A DNA stretch of 36,105 nt. Source: an uncultured Pirellulaceae bacterium (GTDB lineage Bacteria > Planctomycetota > Planctomycetia > Pirellulales > Pirellulaceae). Made by a program: the position numbers and the translations under genes. The notes beneath the pieces were generated by a model. It saw nothing but the letters and a program-made list of their open reading frames with translations, was not told the origin of the DNA and searched no databases. The stretch covers positions 1 to 36,105 of the forward strand of contig CALDEW010000394.1 of assembly GCA_937942355.1 (NCBI GenBank). Direction: 5' to 3'. How positions within the stretch are numbered: the first letter of the stretch is position 1; each line of letters opens with the position of its first letter. Of this stretch, positions 22,667-30,016 are shown one piece after another.

Positions 22667-24007
22667 ATGTCAAAATCAGCAATTAAGATTACTTCGGCCA
22701 ACGTAATCGACCTACGTGTGCCCACTTCGGACAACATGCTGGGCTCGGATCCGTTTCACAAGGAACCGGATTACTCTTCAGCGGTTCTACACCTGGAAAC
22801 CGACAACGGCCTGCGCGGTGTTTCGGTCGTGTTTACTGTTGGAGCAGGAACCGATTGGATCTGTCATGGTATCGAAGACCTTTGCCAGTTGATTATTGGA
22901 TCCTCCGTGCAAGAGTTCGCCGAGGCACCGATTCGTTTGTACCGGCGGTTGATTGACCATCACCAGTTGCGTTGGTTGCATGACGGAGTTTTTCGCATGG
23001 CTGCGGGCGCGGTGATCAACGCGATGTGGGACCTGTGGGCGAAGTCCGAAGGGAAACCATTGTGGAAATTGCTGGTTGATCTGGAACCAGAGTTTGTCGC
23101 CGACTGTATCGATTGGCGCAACATCGGCGACGCACTGACACGCGATGAAGCGATCGAAATCCTCTCCGCTTGCCGCCCCAACGTCGAAAAGCGCGAAAGT
23201 GAAATGACCCCCGTTGGACCCAAGGCTTATTGCACCGCGGGATGGTTGGGGTTGAGCGATGAACAGATTCTGGCGACGATTCGAAAACTGGAAGAGTCCG
23301 GTTTTGATTCGTTCAAACTGAAGGTGGGACGTGATTCGGATGACGATGTCCGCCGGATCAAGTTCATGCGAGAAGCGATCGGCAATGACCTCAATCTGAT
23401 GGTTGACGCGAACCAGTTCTGGGGTGTGGAAGAAGCTAAAAAACACGTTGAAAGATATGTGCCTTACAACCTGAAGTGGGTGGAAGAGCCGATTGCAAGG
23501 GATGACGTGCTGGGTTACGTGGAACTATCGGAGACGTTCCCTGACGCCAGTTTCAATTTTGCTTGTGGCGAACAAGGTGCCTCGCCGGTGATCTTCAAGC
23601 AGTTGCTAAAGAGCGGCGCGATCGGATATTGCCAGATCGACGCGGTGCGCGTCGCGGGCGTGAACGATGTAATGGCGATCATTTTAATGGCTGCGAAATA
23701 CAAGGTTCCCGTTTGTCCTCACGGTGGTGGAATCGCGCTATGCAACATGATCCAGCACTACGGTATGTGGGATCAGATCGCCGTTTCGGGACACTCGGAT
23801 ACTCAGATGATTGAGTACATTGATTTCCTTCAGGAATCCGTCGAACATCCGGTTCAAGTCAAAGACGGATGCTACGTTACTCCGACGGCGCCGGGCTGGG
23901 GGCTTGAGTTTGTCCCTGAGTTCCTTGAGAAGCATACGTTTCCCGACGGAGAAGTCTGGCACGATCGCGACCCCAAGAAAAAGGGCGCCGCGTACGAAGT
24001 GGAGTAA
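22667..24007 (+). CDS. fucD: L-fuconate dehydratase (enolase superfamily)
   Basis: I chose the ATG at 22667 because an upstream GTG in frame (22616) would begin inside the palindrome; this gives 446 residues, the family's normal length. The N-terminal capping domain has DLRVPTSDNMLGSDPF and PDYSSAVLHLETD, close in pattern to known L-fuconate dehydratases. The barrel carries the KxK pair in FKLKVG (Lys217, Lys219), metal ligands Asp247 in MVDANQ, Glu273/274 in WVEEP and Glu302 in CGEQ, and the catalytic His352 in CPHGGGIALC. The enzyme dehydrates L-fuconate to 2-keto-3-deoxy-L-fuconate, the substrate of the SDR upstream. All catalytic residues I expect are present, so I call it active. Closely related sugar-acid dehydratases are a minor alternative. 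Confidence 0.9.
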   Translation: MSKSAIKITSANVIDLRVPTSDNMLGSDPFHKEPDYSSAVLHLETDNGLRGVSVVFTVGAGTDWICHGIEDLCQLIIGSSVQEFAEAPIRLYRRLIDHHQLRWLHDGVFRMAAGAVINAMWDLWAKSEGKPLWKLLVDLEPEFVADCIDWRNIGDALTRDEAIEILSACRPNVEKRESEMTPVGPKAYCTAGWLGLSDEQILATIRKLEESGFDSFKLKVGRDSDDDVRRIKFMREAIGNDLNLMVDANQFWGVEEAKKHVERYVPYNLKWVEEPIARDDVLGYVELSETFPDASFNFACGEQGASPVIFKQLLKSGAIGYCQIDAVRVAGVNDVMAIILMAAKYKVPVCPHGGGIALCNMIQHYGMWDQIAVSGHSDTQMIEYIDFLQESVEHPVQVKDGCYVTPTAPGWGLEFVPEFLEKHTFPDGEVWHDRDPKKKGAAYEVE

Positions 24008-24021
24008 TTACGAGTTACTTC

Positions 24022-24044
24022 TAAGATGGGCATTGCCCACCTTA
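24022..24044. repeat. Short palindromic element TAAG..CTTA
   Basis: TAAGATGGGCA at 24022-24032 and TGCCCACCTTA at 24034-24044 form an 11-base arm pair with one mismatch around a single central T. It lies 14 bases after the dehydratase stop codon. This type of GGGCA/TGCCC palindrome often occurs as an intergenic repeat, but dispersal cannot be tested here. Confidence 0.55.
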
Positions 24045-24063
24045 GGCAATAAAGGAAGCAGCG

Positions 24064-24097
24064 GGGATGGTTGGGCGATGCCCGCCATCCCTTTTTT
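24064..24097 (+). terminator. Rho-independent terminator of the fucose block
   Basis: GGGATGG (64-70), TT, GGGC (73-76), loop GAT, GCCC (80-83), G, CCATCCC (85-91), then six T (92-97). The 11 G:C-rich pairs plus the T-run form a classical intrinsic terminator for the plus strand, downstream of L-fuconate dehydratase. It separates this block from the ATP-grasp triad. Confidence 0.8.
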
Positions 24098-24227
24098 GCT
24101 GGAGCAACCACATGCGGAGAAACGGTGAGATTTTTAAGGTGAAATAGGCTTTTCGGCCCTCCAAGGATCGGTACAATCTCGCCACTGACATTTTGTCGGC
24201 AGACTACGACACCGCAAGAGGAAGCCA

Positions 24228-25667
24228 ATGCTCACCGAGCCTATGCTTGTTTCTCCTGGTACGTTTGAACCAGAACATCACTTTTACCCGCGCGTGCTCA
24301 ACGCTCATATCCACCCACTGGTCCGGAATCTGATGGAGATGGGCAATGACCGTATCGCATCTCGGTTTTGCCACCTCCACCCAGAAGTCAGTTCTGAAGC
24401 GGTCAAGTCGTTGTTGCACTCTGTCCCGAAGTATTTTCGCTGGGGCGGATGCGATTTGTTCCATGTCACCTCCGAGACCGGCAATCGCAGTGTCGTCGTG
24501 ATCGAAACTAACTCTTGTCCATCGGGCCAGAAATCAATGCCGCGCGTGAGCGAGTCGATTGAAATGGCCGGGTATGAACGTCTGTTACGCGACTCTTTTC
24601 TCAAGCAAGTAAAGGCGCGGAAAAGCGGCATCAAGGGTGACCTTGCGATTCTTTATGACAAAAATCACATGGAGAATTCTGGCTATGCTGCGACGCTTGC
24701 TGATTTAACCAACAGTAATGTTTGGCTGGTTCCGTTTCACAAGCATAACGTCGGTCGGACGGCGGAATTCGACGAAAAAGGTGTACTGCACGTGTTGCAC
24801 AATGGAGAGCGTATTCCCATTCGCGCTGCATTTCGCTATGTCACGCAGCAGCCTTGGAATCGCATCCCACCGCTGACGAAGACACTCATTTATAATCCTG
24901 TATTGGTATGTTTGGCTGGTGGCCGAAACAAACTGGTTGCGTCAAAAGCGTACGACATCTTTAACGCATCACAATTCGAATCGGGCTTAACCATCAACAC
25001 GCCAGAGACAATCTGGGATGTCTCCAAAGAAGAAGTTCCCCTCTGGGTGAGTCGCATGGGTGGCATTGCCGTTGTGAAGGTGCCTTATTCCAATGCCGGG
25101 CAAGGAGTTTACACCATCACCAGTGAACGGGAGCTCGAAGCGTTCATGGCGATAGAGCACAATTACGATCACTACATCGTTCAGTCATTGATCGGCAATT
25201 CCAAATGGAGCTCCCAAAGCCAGCATGGGCGTCTATTTCACATCGGCACCATGCCTGATAAAAAAATGAATCTCTACGCTGCCGACGTTCGATTCATGGT
25301 GGGGACCGGGCCAGAGGGGTTCTTTCCTGTGGCGGTCTACGCACGCAGGGCGCGAAAGCCGTTATCTTCGGACTTGCGGGCAGGCGAGGACTCATGGGAC
25401 ATGCTGGGCACCAACCTCTCGGTAAAACAATCAGATGGATCATTCGCTACGCAGCCCGAGCGTTTACTGCTGGTCGACAGTCGCGACTTCAATCGGCTCG
25501 GGTTTGGAATGGATGACTTGATCGAAAGTTACCTTCAGTCAGTCATGTCAATCGTCGCGATCGACAACATGTCCAAGACTCTGATCAACACAAAAGGCAA
25601 GTTTCGGAAAAAGCTCTTTGCTTCTATCAATCCTGATCGACGCTTCAACGAGGAGATTTCGTTTTGA
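24228..25667 (+). CDS. ATP-grasp-like protein, apparently circularly permuted; first gene of the triad
   Basis: 479 residues; AGAGGAAG at 24217-24224 is a good ribosome binding site for the ATG. No named family is certain. Visible pieces suggest an ATP-grasp fold in permuted order: an ExN element in VVVIETNSCPSG (Glu93, Asn95), which in normal ATP-grasp enzymes comes last, lies near the N-terminus. A KVPYSNAGQGVYTI segment (Lys284 and a glycine loop), HYIVQSLIG (316-323) and DVRFMV (353-358) follow, resembling the ATP-binding lysine, hinge strand and D-x-R of the central subdomain. It overlaps the next gene by four bases and heads a probable three-gene operon with a zinc hydrolase and a second ATP-grasp enzyme. 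I infer an amide or peptide ligase role. No signal peptide is visible, so it should be cytoplasmic. Confidence 0.6.
   Translation: MLTEPMLVSPGTFEPEHHFYPRVLNAHIHPLVRNLMEMGNDRIASRFCHLHPEVSSEAVKSLLHSVPKYFRWGGCDLFHVTSETGNRSVVVIETNSCPSGQKSMPRVSESIEMAGYERLLRDSFLKQVKARKSGIKGDLAILYDKNHMENSGYAATLADLTNSNVWLVPFHKHNVGRTAEFDEKGVLHVLHNGERIPIRAAFRYVTQQPWNRIPPLTKTLIYNPVLVCLAGGRNKLVASKAYDIFNASQFESGLTINTPETIWDVSKEEVPLWVSRMGGIAVVKVPYSNAGQGVYTITSERELEAFMAIEHNYDHYIVQSLIGNSKWSSQSQHGRLFHIGTMPDKKMNLYAADVRFMVGTGPEGFFPVAVYARRARKPLSSDLRAGEDSWDMLGTNLSVKQSDGSFATQPERLLLVDSRDFNRLGFGMDDLIESYLQSVMSIVAIDNMSKTLINTKGKFRKKLFASINPDRRFNEEISF
25651..25667 (+). promoter_or_regulatory. Shine-Dalgarno AGGAG and TTG start overlapping the preceding stop
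   Basis: AGGAG at 25651-25655 lies eight bases before TTG at 25664. The sequence TTGA at 25664-25667 holds both the start of the hydrolase gene and the TGA stop of the ATP-grasp gene. An ATG at 25668 is in another frame. This fixes an unusual start codon and implies translational coupling of the first two triad genes. Confidence 0.75.
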
Positions 25668-26749
25668 ATGACCCATCCCAAATTCCGCTAAGCAACGGTT
25701 ACGAGAACGTACGACATGTGAAACGTGTTGACCGACTTGAAATCGAATCGCTTCCCAAAGGTGAATTTACAAAGCTGTTCATTGAGTTAGTGGAGAATGG
25801 AATCGGACGATCAGTCGAAGTACCGGTCGTTGTGGCGCGTGGTAAAAAGGATGGGCCAATTTTTGGCATCACGGCCGCTCTACATGGGAACGAGCTTAAC
25901 GGCATTCCCGTGATTCACCAATTGTTAAGTAAGATCAATTTGAAGACGCTGCGCGGTACCATTGTGTGCGTGATCGTGGCCAATATGCCAGGATTGCTGG
26001 CGGAACAGCGCGAGTTTATTGACGGACAAGATCTCAATCACATCATGCCCGGCAAACCCAATGGCAAACTTTCTCAGGTCTATGCCTTTAACTTGGTTGA
26101 TCGAATCACCAGCCATTTCGATTACTTGGTCGATCTTCATACCGCCAGCCAAGGACGAGTCAATTCGCTGTATGTGCGTGCTGATTTAAGCACGCCGATG
26201 ACCGGGCAGATGGCGTATCTGCTCCAGCCCCAGATCATCGTGGACAACCCTGCATCTGATTACACGTTACGTGGCGTTGCCGCAGAAGCCGGGATCCCAG
26301 CAATCACGGTCGAGATTTGTGATCCTGGTAAGTTCCAACGCGATCCCATCAAACGCACGCTCCAAGGTCTTCGTCGAATTTTGCGACATGTGGGGATGGT
26401 TTCAGCCAAACAGCAGAACGTGGTTGTTCATAAATCGCCCGTGTTGTGCAAAGAATCCTATTGGATTTTGGCAAACCGTGGCGGGATGATGCGGGTCAAG
26501 CACAAGGTGGCCGAACGAGTAAAAAAGGGCGATCCTATTTGCACGCAAGTCAACATCTTTGGTGACGTCGTGTGCGAGTACGTTGCGCCCGAAAATGGAA
26601 TTGTGATCGGGCACTGCGTCAATCCGATCGGTCAAACCGGTGCCCGGATCATGCACTTGGGGGTACCGATGGATGAAGCTGGTAAGCAGAGATTTGTCGA
26701 AGTGACCGGTTGTTCGCTAGGTGATGCGCCAACGAGCTCAGCAAAGTAA
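25664..26749 (+). CDS. AstE/aspartoacylase-type zinc hydrolase (M14-related)
   Basis: 361 residues from a TTG start. Zinc ligands of the succinylglutamate desuccinylase/aspartoacylase family are all visible: HGNE (His74, Glu77) and DLHTAS (His159). DLNHIMPGK (123-131) matches the DLNRxFPG substrate-site motif, and Glu217 in ITVEICDPGKF is the expected catalytic glutamate. A C-terminal beta-barrel (about 260-335, VKKGDPICTQVNIFG) is typical of the longer bacterial members. Family enzymes remove acyl groups from N-acyl amino acids or trim amides. Here it sits between two ATP-grasp proteins, which suggests it edits, recycles or matures their amide product. It is unlikely to be AstE proper because no other arginine succinyltransferase pathway genes are near. 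Cytoplasmic. Confidence 0.8.
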   Translation: MNDPSQIPLSNGYENVRHVKRVDRLEIESLPKGEFTKLFIELVENGIGRSVEVPVVVARGKKDGPIFGITAALHGNELNGIPVIHQLLSKINLKTLRGTIVCVIVANMPGLLAEQREFIDGQDLNHIMPGKPNGKLSQVYAFNLVDRITSHFDYLVDLHTASQGRVNSLYVRADLSTPMTGQMAYLLQPQIIVDNPASDYTLRGVAAEAGIPAITVEICDPGKFQRDPIKRTLQGLRRILRHVGMVSAKQQNVVVHKSPVLCKESYWILANRGGMMRVKHKVAERVKKGDPICTQVNIFGDVVCEYVAPENGIVIGHCVNPIGQTGARIMHLGVPMDEAGKQRFVEVTGCSLGDAPTSSAK

Positions 26750-26755
26750 GAAACG

Positions 26756-27742
26756 ATGCGTATATTCGTTGTTGTTAATCAGGTGAATGAAATTGGCTTT
26801 CGCCAAACGACGGCTTTGCTGATCGGGGCGATGGTTCGACGCAAGCATGAGGTTTGGATCGCAAACGTCGATGCTTTCTCCGCATTCGCGGGCGCGGACC
26901 AAACGACTGTGTTCGCGCGAGCTATTAAAATGCCTTGGTCTGGGGATTGCCAAAGTGTGCAGGTCCAATCGCATACGAGGTCTGAAACGGTCAGCTCTCT
27001 TGAGCGGCTCGGCAGTGACGATGTCATCATGATTCGAACCAACCCCGGACGTGATATCCAACGCACGCAAATTCATGAATCGTTTTTGCACCTTTGCTGT
27101 GCGGCCGAAGCGACTGGGGTGCGCGTGGTCAATTCACCAGAAAACTTGCGTTACTTTGCCAGCAAATCAGCACTACTGTCGGTTGCCCCCGAGTTTCGGC
27201 CGACGATGGTTGTGACCGGTGACTTACAGCAAATGCTTGATTTCATTGACAACGCTCCGGCTGATTGCGTCGCCAAGCCGTTGTTCGGTTCGCGCGGCGA
27301 AAACGTGATGCGCATCTCCAAATCAGATAAAGACCTTAAGGCAAAACTCTCGGCTACCTTTGGTACTTCCCAGATTGTTCTTCAGCACTTCGTCAGCGCT
27401 GAACATCTGGGGGACAAACGGGTGGTTGTCGTCAACGGCGAAATCCTAGCGGTTAAGGGACACATCGCCGGAATCGAACGCCGTCCTGCGGTCAACGACT
27501 TCCGCGCTAATCTACATGCCGGTGGGTCGGCACATCAACTTACGCTTTCCAAGGACGCGCTGACAGCCGTACAGTGCGCTGCGTGGCTGCTAAATGAAAG
27601 CGGCATTTGGTTGGCGGGAATCGACTTGATTGGCGACAAGATTATTGAATTCAACGTCTTCAGCACCGGCGGACTCTACGATGCGATCCAGTTCTCAGGG
27701 ATCGCGTTTGACGATTTGGTGATCGAAAAACTATTCGGATGA
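26756..27742 (+). CDS. GshB/RimK-type ATP-grasp ligase
   Basis: 328 residues, six bases after the hydrolase gene. The layout matches prokaryotic glutathione synthetase: an N-terminal domain starting MRIFVVVNQ; VRVVNSPENLRYFASKSAL (122-140, the VNxPxxLRxxxxK type); the ATP-binding CVAKPLFGSRGENV (Lys174); LQHF and GDKRVVVVNGE (219-229); NDFRANLHAGG (247-257); and metal ligands Asp290 and Glu298/Asn300 in GIDLIGDKIIEFN. It should join a carboxylate to an amine using ATP. A true glutathione role is doubtful, since no gamma-glutamylcysteine ligase is here and the partners are an ATP-grasp protein and a zinc hydrolase. Substrate unknown. Confidence 0.8.
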   Translation: MRIFVVVNQVNEIGFRQTTALLIGAMVRRKHEVWIANVDAFSAFAGADQTTVFARAIKMPWSGDCQSVQVQSHTRSETVSSLERLGSDDVIMIRTNPGRDIQRTQIHESFLHLCCAAEATGVRVVNSPENLRYFASKSALLSVAPEFRPTMVVTGDLQQMLDFIDNAPADCVAKPLFGSRGENVMRISKSDKDLKAKLSATFGTSQIVLQHFVSAEHLGDKRVVVVNGEILAVKGHIAGIERRPAVNDFRANLHAGGSAHQLTLSKDALTAVQCAAWLLNESGIWLAGIDLIGDKIIEFNVFSTGGLYDAIQFSGIAFDDLVIEKLFG

Positions 27743-27818
27743 ATAAGTTTCCTGTATTGCCATTACCGCCGCGTAGCGATTAGGGTGGACTTTGCCCGCT
27801 CGCCTTACTTGCGATCGG

Positions 27819-28820
27819 TTACTTGTTGGGATCCACTCGCTGGATTTCGGTCTTTCGTCTTAGTTGCAATTGATCGTTTTCCAAGTCATTTAACTTGTGA
27901 AGCCGCAAGACGGATTGGGGCCAACCGGAGCTCAAGTCCATCTTGCCTTTGATGGATGAATCTGAAAGCACGGTAACTTTCGGAAAGCTAGTTCGTGGCT
28001 TGTGATCGGGAGCCAGTTCCTGAACCGCCGCGTCCATTGCCTGTACAAATTTTTCTCCCGCTTCCTGCCCCTCAACAATGCGCTGAAACTGAACCACTGC
28101 AAAATTTGATTCAGTGTCCATCTCTAAGACTCGATAAGTTTCGGTTGCGGGCAAGCCAGAAGCATTTCCCATATCGACTTCTGTATGGCTAATTTCTGGT
28201 TTGCCAATTTCATGGTCGGTGTTCACGAATTCCAGAATCAACTGCCGGGGCGCCTGCACCTTTTGCAGCGCGGCTTCAGTGCTACCCTGAGTTTTCATGA
28301 TCATGGCAACGAGCCGATCGAATTCCGCCGGATCTTTTCCCATCTTCATTAGTGCAGGCTTCATCTTGTTTAAGATTTCGAGGACCAACTCGCGATTCTG
28401 CGCGAGGGCTGCTTCGATTTCTTCCATGTTCTGAAACTCCGAAAAAACTCCTCGACGAGCCAAGACAACTTCAAAGACTAACGAATCCCAAAGTGCTTTG
28501 ACCTGTTTGGCCACCGGATCAGATTCGACTTGTTTCAGCGTCGCATCGTCAACTTGAGCAACCAGCTTCATCGTTGCCACGATTTTTTCGTCGTTGACCG
28601 AGAGAATTTTCAGTGAAAGCCTATCGGTCTTAACGGAAGTTTCTTCGCCGTTTTTGTACTGCGTTTCAGTGACATCGTAGGTGTGCACTTCACCTTCATT
28701 GCAAACAAAAGGGATGTGGACAGTCCTTGCTTCTTGGTTTCCGCTCTCCTGAGTTGCTTTCTCCTGAGCGAGGGCCAGTGATTGAAGAAATAGAAGCAGT
28801 AGAATTGAAAGACTACGCAT
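27819..28820 (-). CDS. Secreted protein of unknown function
   Basis: 333 residues. I chose the ATG at 28820 because MRSLSILLLLFLQSLALAQ is a clear signal peptide; an upstream start in the same frame would bury it. The mature part is lysine- and glutamate-rich, with a beta-rich start (EGEVHTYDVTETQY) and a predicted helical middle (MEEIEAALAQNRELVLEILNK region). The end is rich in beta strands (SSIKGKMDLSSGWPQSVLR). Its overall pattern recalls planctomycete exported proteins such as the DUF6263 type, but that is only a resemblance. It converges on the GshB-like gene with a 76-base gap and diverges from the dioxygenase gene. No catalytic motif is visible. Confidence 0.7.
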   Translation of the reverse strand: MRSLSILLLLFLQSLALAQEKATQESGNQEARTVHIPFVCNEGEVHTYDVTETQYKNGEETSVKTDRLSLKILSVNDEKIVATMKLVAQVDDATLKQVESDPVAKQVKALWDSLVFEVVLARRGVFSEFQNMEEIEAALAQNRELVLEILNKMKPALMKMGKDPAEFDRLVAMIMKTQGSTEAALQKVQAPRQLILEFVNTDHEIGKPEISHTEVDMGNASGLPATETYRVLEMDTESNFAVVQFQRIVEGQEAGEKFVQAMDAAVQELAPDHKPRTSFPKVTVLSDSSIKGKMDLSSGWPQSVLRLHKLNDLENDQLQLRRKTEIQRVDPNK

Positions 28821-29050
28821 AGTAGATCCCAAGGGCAGAAAGGAAATAAGTGTGTATCGTAACCTTGCCACCGAAAACACCCAAGCAGAGGAGAAGGCCT
28901 CACTACTGGCGTAAATGTCCTCGGAGACGGTAAGTTTCGTGTAAGATATTTCGTGGGCCTCAATTTTGTGGAACGCTCAACTTTCTGACGCTGGGCTCAT
29001 TGCATCGCCTAATTATCCATTCGCATCGTTGCTCCAATTGGCTGGTTCAA

Positions 29051-29818
29051 ATGAAACATAACTTTGCTCCTCAATCCCAAAGCTACTCCGGGGCTTTGAT
29101 CATCCCCCGCCGCAGGTTCCTCACCATGTCCATGGCAGGTCTGGGAGCGGCGTGCTGGGGAAGTCAGTGTCGGGCGATGGACAAACCTGGCGAATTTGCA
29201 GAAGCACTTTTTAAGACGCCGCAGATGGCCGAAGGGCCTTTCTATCCAGACAAGCTTCCACTGGACACCGACAATGATCTGTTGATTTTGAACGATTCAA
29301 TCACCGCGGCCGTTGGCCAAGTCACTCATCTCAGCGGCCGCGTGCTGACCACGGCCGGCAGTCCCGTGAGAAATGCATTTGTTGAAATCTGGCAGGTCGA
29401 TAGCAAGGGAGTTTACCTTCACAAAAACTCTTCCAACGCGAAGCAGCGCGATACCAACTTCCAGGCGTACGGACGCTTCCTGACCAATCGCAAGGGCGAG
29501 TACTATTTCCGGACGATCAAACCGGTTTCTTATCCGGGGCGGACGCCGCACATTCATTTTGCGGTTTCCATGAACGGACATCGCGTACTGACCACGCAAA
29601 TGCTGACGCGCGGAAACAAAGCAAACGATCGGGACGGACTGTTCAAACGGTTCAAAGACGATCAAAGCCGTGCTGCAATCACAGGCGTTTATAAACCGTT
29701 GCCGGATTCAAAGATCAATGAACTGGTGGTCAACCATGATCTCGTGCTTGGCATCACTCCCGACGAAAATACTCCAGCAGCCGTTACGGGTGGTGTCGCC
29801 AAACCCACTCGCCGGTAA
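29051..29818 (+). CDS. Tat-exported intradiol ring-cleavage dioxygenase
   Basis: 255 residues from the ATG at 29051, preferred over a TTG at 29000. A twin-arginine signal (PRRRFLTMSMAGLGAACW, from residue 19) suggests export as a folded metalloprotein. The mature part has GPFYP (62-66) and the protocatechuate-dioxygenase-like fold pattern, with non-heme Fe(III) ligands expected at Tyr122 (GVYLH), Tyr161, His167 and His169 in YPGRTPHIHF. The loop between Tyr161 and His167 is shorter than in protocatechuate 3,4-dioxygenase. Members of this exported subgroup are common in planctomycetes; substrates are mostly unknown but should be catecholic. It is a single-subunit version without neighbouring aromatic catabolism genes, so a role in lignin-like or polyphenol compounds in algal biomass is only inference. 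Confidence 0.82.
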   Translation: MKHNFAPQSQSYSGALIIPRRRFLTMSMAGLGAACWGSQCRAMDKPGEFAEALFKTPQMAEGPFYPDKLPLDTDNDLLILNDSITAAVGQVTHLSGRVLTTAGSPVRNAFVEIWQVDSKGVYLHKNSSNAKQRDTNFQAYGRFLTNRKGEYYFRTIKPVSYPGRTPHIHFAVSMNGHRVLTTQMLTRGNKANDRDGLFKRFKDDQSRAAITGVYKPLPDSKINELVVNHDLVLGITPDENTPAAVTGGVAKPTRR

Positions 29819-30016
29819 ATCGCAGGCCAAGCGGTAACCTAATGCCCCTTACTTTACTTTGAGCCGCGGGTTGTTGAGCGTTTGCCTGAAAAGTCGTGAA
29901 AAGCTTGCTCAAAGAACCGGAGAGCTAGCGCCCCCTACCGCTAGAAATGGGAAAGTCCGAGCGGAGTAGGCGCTTCACCACTCGAAGCAATGCGGCCCAG
30001 CCATTGCCCCACGATC
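29819..30016. other. Convergent intergenic region with inverted repeats
   Basis: Holds two inverted repeats: CTTTGAGC at 29857-29864 with GCTCAAAG at 29907-29914 (42-base loop), and CTAGCG at 29925-29930 with CGCTAG at 29939-29944 (loop CCCCCTAC). The second is a compact hairpin that may serve as a bidirectional terminator between the converging dioxygenase and fucosidase genes or be a dispersed element. Neither is followed by a T-run. No gene seen. Confidence 0.45.

Noticed and set aside
26756-27742. True glutathione synthetase (gshB)
   Set aside because: The fold and motifs fit, but there is no gamma-glutamylcysteine ligase nearby and the operon partners point to a different amide product.
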